Part shown: piece after piece, positions 1 to 10,929 of the stretch
Layout: each line of letters starts with the position of its first letter
How positions within the stretch are numbered: the first letter of the stretch is position 1
Source of the DNA: Symbiodinium natans
Taxonomy: Eukaryota > Sar > Dinophyceae > Suessiales > Symbiodiniaceae
Reading direction: 5' to 3'
Assembly (NCBI GenBank): GCA_905221605.1
Contig: CAJNDS010002206.1
Coordinates: 229,226-291,225 of the forward strand
DNA length: 62,000 bases
Program-made: the position numbers and the translations under genes
Notes under the pieces: model-generated
Told to the model about the DNA's origin: nothing
What the model saw: only the letters and a program-made list of their open reading frames with translations
Database searches by the model: none

Positions 1-613
1 ATGGCTAATCTGTTTAAACACCCCCGAAGAGGTAGCACTGCTCTACTTCCTTCTATCAGACACAATTTCGGATGGGTGTACCGGCAGTATGCAAATAGGG
101 AAGGAAAGCTAATGGGACACTTCTGCTTGTCGGTGTATGTAATGTGTGCAACAATGAAAGACTGTTCTGGGAGACTAAAACAACTAGCAACCTAGCTTGC
201 GCCAGCTTTGTAGTGAGCTCGCCAATCCAACAGTGAGCCTCACGCTTAAAACTAAAAACCCCAACTATGAAATCCCAAACTCCAAGATTCCGTTAGTTCG
301 TAGCTTAGAACTCCCGAGATTCCAACATCCCAAATTTCAAACTTCCACATTCCAAAGGCGCAAAATCACAAAACTACAAACCCCAAAACTGGGATTTTTG
401 AAGTATTGGGTATCGAAAAAACATGGTTTTGAAATTTTGGAATTCTGAACCTGAAACTTGGGGAAGCTATCTCATCTAATTCGTTTTGTCTAGTTCGTGC
501 TATAGCGCAAAACGTGGGGTACATAAGGGGAGGGGTAGCACACATATGTATGTATATGATGTATGTATATATACATACTCACACACACACATATATATAT
601 ATATACATACTCT

Positions 614-650
<37 letters not shown>

Positions 651-1890
651 GTGTGCATACACACATACATGTGTGTTGTAAATGCGTGTATACATGTAAC
701 TCGAACGCATACATACCCTGCGACGAATGTGCTAACCTCAGCTGCTGTGATGCTTTCAAGCATTCGGCATGGCTTGCCATCAAACATGTCAATGTACCAG
801 TCAAAATTAACCGACAAAGCAGCCATTGCGATCAATGGGTGTCACTTTCCTTGGTATTGACGGTATTGCTGCTGCCCACAAGAAACTGCGCTTTTGCAGT
901 TTCCAGCTTACACCTGCCTGCGTTGGCTGCGGGCCCGGGTCGAACACAAACCTTGCCAGGTGACAACATGTCGCTCATGCCGATGCCATGCCACCGTGTC
1001 TACGGAAGAGTGGCGCGCTGTATTGGATTGAAGGTGCCACAGGACAATTGAAACAGTATTGAAACATTAGCGGTCAAGCTCAAACTCGCCAAGGGGCGGC
1101 TCCAAGCCATACGTCACTGTCGGTGCATTTCGGGCAACCTCCTCATCATCGTCCCAGTTGCCGCCGCTCACGCCCATGGCAGCTTGCTCATGTTTGCTCC
1201 GATGGTACACAGCTCCCTCTGCGAAATGGTGTCGAAGGTTGGGCTATCAGGGCTATGCATCGAAATCTGGGAATGGCATGGTCTGTGTCACTCGATCTTG
1301 GTGCTCGAACCAGGCTTGCACTTGACTTCTGTTGAAACATTGGCACCTGCCTACGAAGTCGGAACGCCACCATCTCAAAATAATCGAGCTGCCTGGTTCA
1401 GAATAACACCAATCGACCTTCAAGAAATGTCACCAGGAACCTGTACGGCACCTACGGCTTGCGATCGTGGGGCACTGTACAAACGAGCCCTGATCTCAGG
1501 GGCCTGAAGACGGAAAGTCTCAAAAACCCTCGAAAAGCTGAGTTGGGCAGGTGCTGCATGGGCAATGACCTTTGTGCGTCATCTGTCGCAGAAAATGATT
1601 CCACCCCTCGTTGACGGACATGTGCAGACCTGTCTCATCCGCTCTGTCCTCACTTCATCGGTGGCGGAGCCCAGTATTTGGGCAACGCTACCCCGTATCC
1701 CGACACAACAGCAAGCCAAATACTGAGGGCAGGCAACCATGGAAGATAGTGGCACAAAATCTTGGTTGACAAGCTGCTTTGGCTTGTTCGGGAATCTTGG
1801 AATTTGGAGCCGCAACTTTGCTCCCCCTTTCACGGATCTGGCCGCGACGATCGCCGGGACATACCGACAACCAGACTGGACCTAGCCTCC
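1..1890. other. Intergenic, no recognised gene; CA/TA microsatellite
   Basis: No convincing coding exon was found here on either strand. Positions about 240-450 are an A/C-rich degenerate stretch with repeated 'ccaaac/ttcaaac' words. Positions about 540-690 are a compound (CA)n/(TA)n microsatellite that yields long but meaningless open frames. The rest (700-1,890) is mixed-composition sequence without a motif I recognise. It includes the sequence 3' of the minus-strand CobW-type gene, in which I see no poly(A) tract. Confidence 0.6.
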
Positions 1891-4713
1891 CTAAGACCCA
1901 TGGCCATAGCCCTGCAGGTGAGATCCCTGTTCACTGTGCTCTGCCTGCGGGCAATCTTGTTGCTCAGCTGTGTCATGGTGGCGATGGCCATGGGCACCGC
2001 CATGCTCATGATCATGACCGTGGCTGTGGTCATGACCTTCTTCCCGGGCAAGACAATTCCAAGGATCACTCCACGAGGACCAAGCATCTGGGCCCAGGGA
2101 AATTTCTGAATCTGTGAGCAGGCATTCCTGCAACGCGGCCGTGACAGCTTTTTCATCCATGCGGATGCCGATGCAGACTAGCTCCTGCTGGCGATCGCCA
2201 AACCGATCGTCCCACAAGGGCTTGATGTCCTCCTCTAGCCCTTGCGGCCATTCTTCGCGAGGAACAACAGCCCACCATGGGGCACCCAGATTCATTGTGA
2301 AGGTACAGCCCGCCAGCACAGCGGCCATCTGCACATCATTGTAACAAGCCAGCCAAGCAATCCCCTTCAAACGAACCAGGTCCTGAAGGGCACCGTTTCG
2401 TGCACAGGCAGCTTCCATCAAAGAGTGTAGCCGCCCAGGGTGGAATGGTCTTCTGGAGCGAAATATGAAAGAATTTATTCCATACTCTACAGATTCCGGG
2501 ACATGCTCAGCATGCCTAGCTTCTGTGAGCCATTTTGGATTCGTTTCTGCATTTTGCATGTTGAACCTGGCCATCTGGAAGATGCTGGACGGAGCGAGCT
2601 TACTGAAAGATGTCTCGATGACTTCCGCCTTTTGGTTGATCTTGCCGATCAGCATGTGGATCATCGCCAGGTCAGGTGGCGACACGAGGTCGACCTTGTT
2701 GAGCACCACAACATCAGCAAATTCAACTTGGTCAAAGAGCAGGGCAGCAATGCCTCTCTCGTCATCGTCACCTTCCTGCCAATTGCGGTCACGCAGGGCC
2801 TCCGTGGAGGACATCTCTCTCAGAAACGTAGAGGAATCCACAACGGTCACCAGGTTCTGCAATTGAGCAAACTGCCCTAGGCTGACTCCATCATCACCTT
2901 CAAAAGTAAATGTCTCTGCCACAGGCAGCGGCTCAGAAATGCCTGAGGACTCGACGAGCGCGTAATCAAAATCCTCTGTAGACAAACTTCGCAAACCTGT
3001 CAGGAGATCCTCACGAAGTGTACAACAGATACAACCATTGGAGAGCTCAATCATCTTCTCATCTTGGTGAAGAAGTTTGGCACCCTGAAGCTGCATCGCA
3101 TCAACATTTACAGATGCCATATCATTGACAATAACTGCGATCTTCATGCCTTCCCGATTTCCCAACAGATGGTGCAACAGCGTGGACTTTCCTGCACCAA
3201 GGAAGCCCGAAAGCACGGTGACCGGAAGCTTTCTAGATGGCAAAGTTGGTGGCGTCGGCTTCTCCTGTACCGCCATCGTCGAAGGGATTGTATTGTCATT
3301 CTTTCCATTTGGTGTGGGGAAGTCAATGTTCGCAGCCCACTCCTGCCCGAAGACCCCATCATACTCCTTGTGAATAATGCCGGCCTCCAAGGCATTGCTC
3401 AACACGATGGCAACAGCATGCAGTGCACGCACTTCATGAGGCCGGCCCTGCAGAGCTCGCAAAGCTCTTGGCCAAGTGTACCAGTCATAGGGGTCTTCGT
3501 GATCAGAGACATCCGCATCCTCTGGTGAGCCAGAGGGGGGATGGACAGCTCTGAAGCAAATCATCTTCACGCACCGATAACTTTTGTATAGTGGAAGAGG
3601 AGGAAGCGCAAGGATCTGCTCCACTTCCGAGCCTTCGACATCACACAGTTCCTCTATGCACCTGCGTGCCGTCTGGACTGTGTCTTCGTTCGGCTCTGCC
3701 TCGATGGTTGGGATTCGCATGCCTTGCCAGTTTCCTTCCAAACTGCGGACCAGCAAGCAGCGAGAGCCACGCAAGACCAACGCCGCGACCTCCGCACCGT
3801 CTGTTGCATCATCTGAGTGGACTGCCTCACCATGACCCTCTGGTTCCGGAGCTTGGAATTCCAGCGTTATGTCTTCTAATTCAGCCCTTGGCTGTTTGGA
3901 CCTCGGGTCTAGCTCAATCGTTAAGTGGCAGACCCATAAGGATTCGCCAAGGTCATCCGTTTCGTCCGACTCACCGGGGCCAGGGCCTTTGCTTAGCGAT
4001 GCCCGCAAAGAGAAAGACATTGCGGAAGAAGGCTCGGTACAGATGTGAGGCGTGACAGTCTTAAAAGCACCGTTCAGAACATCAAGTCTCCGCTGCTGAG
4101 CACTTTCGGAATCGAAAATGACATCGAGGTGCTCGGCATACTTCGTTTTGGGCGTCAGCGTAAAGTTTATGCATGAAGCTGGCAATCGAGGATGGACCAA
4201 CACCAGCTTCTTGATGCTTCCAGGAAGGATGCGCGAACTGCTGAGCAACTTCAAGGCAAGCTGTGACGTGCCTTCACTCGCCACAAGCGTGGCCCCTTTC
4301 AAACAAAGCCTTTCGATTGCACGTGCTGCTTTCGTTGTTAATCCCTTGCCAAGTTTCTCGGCCGCGCCTTCATCATCCAGCACTTTGGCTACACTGTCTG
4401 TGGCAGAGCACGCAGGACTCAAGTCCACAACGACGACAGCACGTAAGATGAAGGCATGCCCACTTGCCCGAAACAGCTTTTCCATGTGAGGCAGCAGGGT
4501 TCTGCAGGCCATATGATTTTCATTGGCCGCCTGCGCCGCCTGTGGAGGCGCATTCTCCGGGAGGTGCAAGATGACTAGAATTTCACCGCTCTCTTGCGAT
4601 GCTCCAACAACATGTTGTGATTTCGGGGGGCCGTAGCCCTTGCTGAACACAAAATACTGAGGTCGATCCCAAGTGGTTTTCTCGCTTGAAGCGACTCGGG
4701 CTTTCCGCGACAT
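1891..4713 (-). CDS. CobW/COG0523 GTPase fused to Nudix-like and hydrolase-like domains
   Basis: Uninterrupted 940-codon frame from an ATG at 4713 (start MSRKARVASSEK) to a stop at 1891. The frame stays open about 39 codons further upstream, but without an ATG. The C-terminal ~446 residues are a G3E-family GTPase of the CobW/ZNG1 type: P-loop GFLGAGKST near residue 503, the metal-binding CxCC motif (GCICC) near 560, the ESSGISEP switch, NKVD near 671, and a CobW C-terminal domain. The chain ends in a His/Asp/Gly-rich tail (residues about 892-914), typical of metal chaperones. Residues about 300-450 look Nudix-like (AALVLRGSRCLLVRSLEGNW, then an E-rich helix), although a canonical Nudix box is not clear. 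The N-terminal ~300 residues faintly resemble an alpha/beta-hydrolase fold. Known family role: GTP-dependent metal, often zinc, insertion or trafficking. The triple fusion is seen directly; its function is inferred. Being intronless contrasts with every other host gene here. Confidence 0.85.
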   Translation of the reverse strand: MSRKARVASSEKTTWDRPQYFVFSKGYGPPKSQHVVGASQESGEILVILHLPENAPPQAAQAANENHMACRTLLPHMEKLFRASGHAFILRAVVVVDLSPACSATDSVAKVLDDEGAAEKLGKGLTTKAARAIERLCLKGATLVASEGTSQLALKLLSSSRILPGSIKKLVLVHPRLPASCINFTLTPKTKYAEHLDVIFDSESAQQRRLDVLNGAFKTVTPHICTEPSSAMSFSLRASLSKGPGPGESDETDDLGESLWVCHLTIELDPRSKQPRAELEDITLEFQAPEPEGHGEAVHSDDATDGAEVAALVLRGSRCLLVRSLEGNWQGMRIPTIEAEPNEDTVQTARRCIEELCDVEGSEVEQILALPPLPLYKSYRCVKMICFRAVHPPSGSPEDADVSDHEDPYDWYTWPRALRALQGRPHEVRALHAVAIVLSNALEAGIIHKEYDGVFGQEWAANIDFPTPNGKNDNTIPSTMAVQEKPTPPTLPSRKLPVTVLSGFLGAGKSTLLHHLLGNREGMKIAVIVNDMASVNVDAMQLQGAKLLHQDEKMIELSNGCICCTLREDLLTGLRSLSTEDFDYALVESSGISEPLPVAETFTFEGDDGVSLGQFAQLQNLVTVVDSSTFLREMSSTEALRDRNWQEGDDDERGIAALLFDQVEFADVVVLNKVDLVSPPDLAMIHMLIGKINQKAEVIETSFSKLAPSSIFQMARFNMQNAETNPKWLTEARHAEHVPESVEYGINSFIFRSRRPFHPGRLHSLMEAACARNGALQDLVRLKGIAWLACYNDVQMAAVLAGCTFTMNLGAPWWAVVPREEWPQGLEEDIKPLWDDRFGDRQQELVCIGIRMDEKAVTAALQECLLTDSEISLGPDAWSSWSDPWNCLAREEGHDHSHGHDHEHGGAHGHRHHDTAEQQDCPQAEHSEQGSHLQGYGHGS

Positions 4714-4990
4714 CTTCGTCGACTGCAGCACGCAGCCATGGCGTGTCACAGCTTGAGAACTGGAAGGCTGCTGGGAAGGCTGCTGGAAACAAAAAGGAAC
4801 TGCATGCCCAGAACGCAGAAAAATGAGCAATGTAAAATTGGCGGTTGATGCATGAAATTATTCTTGTGAATGCCTGTCAGTTGCTGCGAGTCAACAAAAT
4901 CTGAACGATACTCAGTATTGGTAGCTAAATTTGGGCCGCTCTGCTGGACGTCGCAAGTAGGTGTGGACGGCATGGCTGCCTAACAACAGA
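4714..4990. other. 5' flank of the CobW-type gene
   Basis: Short stretch upstream of the CobW-type gene, before retroelement fragments begin. I looked for a dinoflagellate spliced-leader relic (core CCATTTTGGCTCAAG) on the coding strand and did not see one. No promoter motif can be called, since dinoflagellate promoters lack recognisable TATA boxes. Confidence 0.4.
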
Positions 4991-5039
4991 CGCCTTGACG
5001 AGGGAGTCGAATCTTTGAAGCGCTGGCGTCAATCCGCGG

Positions 5040-5430
5040 GGCGGGCAGCAGCGGGCACAAATTGCAGTCGACTAGTGCCGTCCGATGCGAGCAAGAGCTG
5101 GCGTGGGATGCGGCCACCGAGCGAGCTGGCATCAAGGCGACCAACCCCCAACCACCTCACACTTGGCGAGGTTGAGGCGCAGGCCGATGGCAGCTCCCTG
5201 CTGCTCAACATCACGAAGAGCCTGCTGAACCGCCCCGACAGTCCCAGCAACGACAACCTCATCGAGGAAGAAGAGCGAGAGGTCCAGTGAGTCAGTGCGG
5301 AGGCGCGCAGCGAGCGGCTGAAAACGTGGCAGCAAACAGCAGTGGTCCTAGAGGATCCCCTTGTTGAACAGGCCGGCTTGGCAGAGGCCCCAAACTGCAA
5401 CGAAGTTGCCCTACCAAGCAACCCATCTCG
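5040..5430 (-). pseudogene. Non-LTR reverse transcriptase fragment (motifs B-C)
   Basis: Broken reverse-transcriptase coding sequence on the minus strand. One frame carries motif B (VQQGDPLGPLLFAA) near 5,340-5,370. After a frame change another carries the motif C region (LDLSLFFLDEVVVAG, with FLDD altered to FLDE) and the following IGLRLNLAKCEVV near 5,150-5,270. This order and wording match the RT core of the dinoflagellate LINE-like family seen repeatedly in this window. The aspartate change and frameshifts show the copy is dead. Confidence 0.75.
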
Positions 5431-5554
5431 CAAGCCCGGTAAAGTGAGCGACAGTCTTTGACTATCGATGCGGTGCTGCATAGTGGCCAAACAGGGCCAT
5501 CCACCTTGCGCCTGTAAACGCGCTCCCCGCCAAGGGGGGGGAAGGCCTGGAAAG

Positions 5555-5830
5555 TCAGCTTCCCCGAAACGTGTTCCTTGTGCCGGACAGGTTGGCAACC
5601 TGTCCACAGCTGCTTGGTGGGCTGGCGGCGCCAATATCGGCGCTGGGCCTCAAACAGGCGGGTGGTGTGGCCCGGTAAACGACGAAGTCGAGGCGCCGCA
5701 TCACAGGCACAGGCAACCGCAGCCGCCGCCGCAGTGCTATGAGCATGCAATCGGGGGGGCAAAGCGGAGCCAGCCTCGTTTCGGGTGGCGCTGAGCCATG
5801 CGGCAGCATGCGGTCCTGAAAGCAGCATAC
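5555..5830 (-). pseudogene. Retroelement C-terminal fragment
   Basis: Two overlapping minus-strand frames give SGPHAAAWLSATRNE and then, after a frameshift, ALRRRLRLPVPVMRRL. This is the region downstream of the RT core in the same LINE-like family (compare RRLRLPVPLAPRRC in the intact copy at 9.2-10.9 kb). It lies 5' of the RT-core fragment at 5.0-5.4 kb in transcription order, the reverse of the normal domain order. The two pieces therefore probably come from different insertions or a rearrangement. Confidence 0.6.
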
Positions 5831-5834
5831 CCTG

Positions 5835-6655
5835 GGCAGGGGGTTGCAGGGGTGTCGTGAAAGTGGGTAGAGCGTGAAATGGCCACCGGTCTTACTGCGG
5901 CCTACACCATTTCCCCCCCCGGCATTGCAGAGCAGCTCCGAAAACGTCATCGCCGTCTCCACGAAGGGCTCGAGATGGCAGGTACTAAATGCAACAAGCA
6001 TCCTCCTTGAAGGGCAGTGCCCCAGAGCACGGAGGCTGGGAGAACAGAAAACCACCCAAGATTTCCTCCATTTTCCTTCAAATTTGTTTCGGTGTAGGGC
6101 TGAAATCTGCCGGTAATGTCGAACAAGTCTGCCTTCACACTCGGCTTGTGCACGCTGAGGACTTCGCACAGCTTCATGCCAGATTTCACGTAGGCAGCTT
6201 GGCTTTGGTCGGCGCTCAAGCGGGAAACTGCGCACAGCCATGGGCTTAGCTGCTTCAGGAAAAGAGCTTGGTGGGAGTACCAACTACAAGACACACAAAA
6301 CAAACCCCCCTTTGTTTGCGCCGAGGAACAAGTCTCGGAGTATGTGTATACAAGCGGAGCGGTGGCATGGGAAACCAAACCCTTAACGACGATGGACTTG
6401 AGACCCTGAGAGGCCAAGTTGACAAAAGGGCCGTAGACGCCAAGTAGAGAGGTGTATTTGGCCTACATAGAGGAATTGGGGCGCCGGGAGGCCAAGATGG
6501 AGGGTGCAGCTGAGGACTTCTTAGCCTACACTGATGGACTTGGGGGCTTGGCGAAGCCTGGCTGAGAACCAAGCTTACTCTGCAGGACTCGGAGGGTGCT
6601 GTTGACTTGCGTTGATGGACCTGGGGCCATGGGAGGCCGAGACGAGTAATGCCGC
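5835..6655. other. Unassigned sequence between retroelement pieces
   Basis: Open frames exist on the minus strand (about 5,950-6,280), one reading KSGMKLCEVLSVHKPS, but they match no family I recognise and I cannot support a gene. The 3' part (6,430-6,650) starts to show the 'gaggccaagatggagg' and 'ggacttggg' wording that grades into the minisatellite that follows. Confidence 0.4.
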
Positions 6656-6659
6656 TGCT

Positions 6660-7645
6660 GTGACAGCCAAAAGCCGCAAAAGCGGACGAGACCGCGACAG
6701 CCAAAAACCGCAGAAACGGACGAGACCGAGACAGCCAAAAACAGCAGAAGCGGACGAGACCGTGACAGAACACACGAGACCGTGACAGCCAAAAACCGTA
6801 GAAGCCAACGAGACCATGAATACCGCGACAGCTAAAAAACGTAAAAGCGGACGAGACCGTGACAGCCAAAAACCTAAAAGCGGACGAGATTGACACAGCC
6901 AAAAACCGTGGAAGCGGACGAGACCGACACCCAAAAACCGTAGAAAGGACGAGACCGCGACAGCCAAAAAACTGCAGAAGTGGACGAGACCGAGACAGCC
7001 AGAAACAGCAGAAGCGGACGAGACCGGGACAGCCAAAAGCCGCAGAAGCATGTAGAAGCGGACGAGACCGTGACAGCCAAGAACTGCAGAAGCGGACGAG
7101 ACCGGGACAGCCAAAAACCGTAGAAGCGGACGAGACCGTGACAGCCAAAAGCCGTAGAAGCATGTAGAAGCGGACGAGACCGTGACAGCCAAGAACTGCA
7201 GAAGCGGACGAGACCGGGACAGCCAAAAACCGTAGAAGTGGACGAGACCGTGACAGCCAAAAACACTAAAACCAGACGAGACCGCGACAGCCAAAAACCG
7301 CAGAAGCGGACGAGACCGAGACAGCCAAAACCGTAGAAGCAGACGGGATCACGACAGCCAAAAACAGTAGAAGCGGACGAGACCGTGACAGCCAAAAACC
7401 GCAAAGGCGGACGAGACCGTGACAGCCCAAAACGTGGAAGCGGACAAGACCGTGTCAGTCAATAACAATAGAAGCGGACGAGACCGTGACAGCCAAAAAC
7501 ACTAAAACGGACGAGACCGTCACAGCCAAAACCCGTAGAAGCGGACTAGACTGTGACAGCTAAAAACCGTAAAAGGACGAGACCGTGACAGCCAAAAACA
7601 GCAGAAGCGCACGAGACCGAGACAGCCAAAAACCGAAGAAGCGGA
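6660..7645. repeat. 34-bp minisatellite array
   Basis: About 1 kb of a tandem repeat. A typical unit can be read as agaagcggacgagaccgtga followed by cagccaaaaaccgt (34 bp). Many units carry variants in the dinucleotide before 'gacagcc' (gt, gc, ga, gg) and in the A-run. Some units are fused with an extra 'agcatgtagaag' block (7,047 and 7,159), showing a higher-order duplication of about 112 bp. Because the period is not a multiple of three, every frame on the minus strand gives long repetitive open frames rich in FGCHGLVRFYGFWLSRSRP-like text. I regard these as artefacts. Confidence 0.9.
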
Positions 7646-8340
7646 TGTCGGCGAGGGGGACGGGGACCTCTGCCGTCGGGAGGGCAAGCATCGTCCACCT
7701 TCTCCAAGCGACGCTGCAGACGGCACGTAGACGGCCTCTGCGGACGCCCCACCACCGGCTGGCCCAGCCTTGCGCGGCGGGAAGCGGACTGCGTGTGGCG
7801 CATGTGCAGCACCGGCGCCCCGCTAATCGGGCAGCTGCTTGCCGCGGGGGCGAAACCAAGGTGCAGCATAAAGCCTCGCCTTTGGGGATGCGCCATATAT
7901 GACGAGGTCGAGCCTTCGGCGGTCGTCCGCTGCTACCCCAGGCGCCGTGGTTTTGGCGAGCCAGTTGCGGGACAACGCGTCCTTAGCAAGCAGGCCGGTG
8001 CGCGGGCGGGCATGGAGGGCAAGGCCGGCCTCTGCGCGCGGAGGGAAAGCAGCAAGCGGTCAAAGCCGTAGGCGAGCGCATGGCGGTCTGCGGTGGGTGC
8101 GTTCGCATGGCCCAGGCGCGTGGCGAGGCAGCGAGTCACGGCGGAGTCATGCGAGGCAGCATGCTCGGTTGTCGCGGCTGTGTCAGCGTCCCCCTGCAAC
8201 ACCGACAGCGCCCAGGCGGTTCCTCGCCTGCTGGGTTCCAAACATGTGTCTTGCGGCTGTTGAGTTCAACACGCGAATCACAATGTTCGTACGCTAGGAG
8301 CGCCGGGTGCTGCGCCAGCAAATACAGAGCTGGCATCAGC
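7646..8340 (-). pseudogene. Degenerate non-LTR retroelement fragments
   Basis: Minus-strand frames match pieces of the same LINE-like protein in order: NSRKTHVWNPAGEEPPG near 8,240-8,290 (compare LGKTRAWNAAGEEPPG in the intact copy), then HDSAVTRCLATRLGHAN near 8,080-8,160 (compare HDSAVARCLAVLLSGGN), then poor remnants to 7,650. Several frameshifts and deletions separate them, so no functional product is possible. The minisatellite abuts its 3' end. Confidence 0.7.
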
Positions 8341-9093
8341 GGGCCTCCCTGTTCCCCACCCTCGCCCTGCGCGATGCCGTGGGAGGCCCTTTGCCCATCA
8401 ACTTACCTGAATTCAAGAGGACCATTATTCCCCCCCCCAAGTCCCCCGGGGGGGGGGGGTATGCGGAAATAGGTCGCGGCCTATTCTGTCCTGTGCCTCA
8501 TGTTAGGGAGGGGTTGGGGAGTCTCTTCGGCAGGCATAATGTTGCCAAAACGGAGTGCCCTTTCTTTTTCAAATTCACCCAGAGCCTCGGGCCCGGCTCG
8601 CTGGGGCTGCAGTTTTGGCACATGACATCAACACATCTTAAACAAAGAGGTCATGGAAGAGGTCATGGCGAGAGAGATAGAGAGAGGTACACCTGATACA
8701 TGTTGCTCGCGGCCTATTTTCTGACCCCCCCCCCACTGTCTCCAGAATAGGCCGCCGGAACTACCCAAAATAGGCGGGGACCTAAGTACCCCCCCTCCCC
8801 AGATACCTATTGATAGGGGGGGGGAATGGACCATTAGAAGCTCTCATGCGATATGGGGTACGTTGCAGAGCTTGGAAGGCGACAGTCGCGTGCTGCAGGT
8901 GCGCAGCGACGTGCGCGCGTGAATGCGCCGGAGTGCATACGTCAGGGCTGCGGTGCACGCGCGGGTACGCGTACATGTGCGCTGCGGCGTGCGGACAGCT
9001 GTGCGTGCGACTGCGCGTGCGACTGCGCGTGCGCCTGTGCGGCAGTATCTGCGGAGGCGCGTGCGCGCACCCTGAGCACGCAAAAGGACGAAA
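8341..9093. other. Gene-free, homopolymer and alternating Pu-Py DNA
   Basis: No coding evidence. Runs of G or C (8,430-8,460, 8,728-8,737, 8,817-8,824) interrupt otherwise mixed sequence. Positions 8,700-8,780 repeat 'ctattttct' and 'aataggc' words. Positions about 8,890-9,070 are dominated by alternating purine-pyrimidine GTGCGC steps (for example gcgtgcgactgcgcgtgcga), a potential Z-DNA tract. Confidence 0.5.
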
Positions 9094-10929
9094 GAAAAAC
9101 AAACAACAAAAAGGCAGCAAATCTTTTTTTTTTCCACTCCTTTTTGCACCCGCTGTCCTGGGTTCAAGGGTCGGGCCTACCGTCAGGGCTCACCGTCCGG
9201 CTGCCCTGGGCGCTCGGCGAGCAACTCCCCCAGCGGCAGCTCCTGATCATCCCCCGCGTCGCACGACTGCACCGGCAGCTCGAGCAGCGTTTGCGCGTGT
9301 GCGCGCAGTGCCGCCAATGACGCGAGGCAATGCCACCGCCGGGTGAGCGCCCGGCCGGCCGCAGCCGCATTCCACGGCGCCCGCGCTCGTCCACGAGCCC
9401 GCGCCAGGCGGCGGATGAAGGCCAGGGCGTTCGGGCTGAACCGTCCTCCGACTTCCATGCCGAAGACGACCAACCGACAGCGCCCTTGCCCGCCAGCCCG
9501 CAGCTCCGGGTACGTGCGATGTTTGCGCGCCTCGGCGTGGCGAAGCGCGCAACCAGGCTCCACGTCGGCTCTTGGACGGGGCTCTCCGCACCTCTGCAGT
9601 GGGCTGACGAGCGTCGTGTCGACCGCGATCTGGGCGCCGCGCCACAGCGGCAGGCCGTTGGCCACGACCTCGATGCGGCGCCCGTCTGTAGCAGGGACGT
9701 CGACGTTCAGATCGCGGAGGGCGACGCTGGCCGCCACGCGTGCTCCGGCCTCTCGGCAAATGCGCGCCGCTGCCCGCTCGAGTGGGCCTGCACGATGTGC
9801 GAGGACCCCGACTTGCGCACAAGCTGTGCGGTGATCCCCGAGGGTATCGAGGGCCCTGCCGCAGCGACAACGCCTGGGCGCGAGGGGGACTGGCAGTCGC
9901 AGGCGTCGGAGCAGCATGACGCGGTACTCCGCATCTGGCACGACGAGGTCGGCACTGGTGGGGAGCGCCGTCAGGGCGCAGCTGGCGCCATCCCCCCCCT
10001 GCGACAGCAGCAGCGCACGAGACGCAGGATCAAGGTCACTGAAAAGCGTCTCGAACGCGCGCTGGTCAACAGAGGCGCTGGCGTACCGCTGCCACCCCTT
10101 ACGGGCCGGTGGGCCGGCCGCTTGGGCGGGGTGAGCGCGCGGCGGCGCTCCCTCGCACAACACGGCCCATGTCGGCACGTCGAGGCCGAGCGATCGCAAC
10201 TGCCCGGCCGCCTGCTGGGCCTCCCTGGCGCTGGGCGCGACATCGGGCGCCTCCTCCGCCAGCATCGGCCGCATCAATTCGGCCAATGTGCCCGGGTGAT
10301 GTTCCCTCAGCGCCACGGCAGTGTCCGCCCAGGATGCCCAGTAAGCCGCATGCCGATGCGCAGCCGCGGACGCGAGGCCGAGGCCACCCATGCGCAGCGG
10401 CAGGGCTGCTCGCCGTTGCGCTAGCGCGGGGAGATCCATGGGCTCATTTCCCCCCGACAGCAAGACGGCGAGGCAACGCGCCACGGCTGAGTCGTGTTCG
10501 GTGGCGAACGTGTCCGTGACGCTCGGCGGCACCGTGCGGAGGAGGTACTGGCACCGCGGGGCCGCGCACAGCAGGAGTAGTAGCCACGCGGACTGCATGT
10601 CCTGCATGGCAGGGAGACGGGCCAGGAGCTCGTCGTGCTTGGAACGCCTTTCTGCCAGCGTGGCCACCACGAACTCGCGGCTACCGAGGGGGCTGCCGAG
10701 AACGATGAGGCCTTGCTGGGCCGGCGGCAGTGCCCAGTTGCCGGTCCAGCAGGGGGGTTCGTGCGCAGCTACGGGCACAGCCTCCACCAGCCCCGGCGGT
10801 TCCTCCCCGGCCGCGTTCCAGGCCCTGGTTTTGCCAAGGTGGACTTGAACATTTGCCTTTTCTTGCAAAAAGAACGCATGCACACAGAGCGTGACAATTA
10901 AAAAAGAACAGCAAAAAAACACAGCAAAT
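9094..10929 (-). mobile_element. 5'-truncated LINE-like insertion with poly(A) and TSD
   Basis: The coding part of this minus-strand element is flanked by similar ~30-bp A/C-rich direct repeats at 9,094-9,122 and 10,900-10,929, both ending in cagcaaat on the plus strand. Ten plus-strand Ts at 9,124-9,133 form a poly(A) tail next to the 3' repeat. This is the layout left by target-primed reverse transcription: target repeat, truncated element, poly(A), target repeat. The RT core is missing and the copy starts near the end of the RT domain. The repeats are imperfect, so the TSD assignment is an inference. Confidence 0.65.

Noticed and set aside
486-860. Long open frames (over 100 codons) around 500-860
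   Set aside because: They arise from the CA/TA microsatellite and consist of Tyr/His/Ile/Thr repeats in several frames.
2520-2540. Spliced-leader-like word (agccattttgg) on the plus strand
   Set aside because: Lies antisense inside the CobW coding sequence and lacks the rest of the leader; chance match.
6660-7645. CRISPR-like spacing of repeats
   Set aside because: Repeats are directly contiguous with no unique spacers, and the DNA is eukaryotic nuclear sequence.
6255-7726. Minus-strand frames of up to 323 codons rich in VSSASAVFGCHGLVRFY
   Set aside because: Every frame of the 34-bp minisatellite is open; the 'protein' is the repeat translated.
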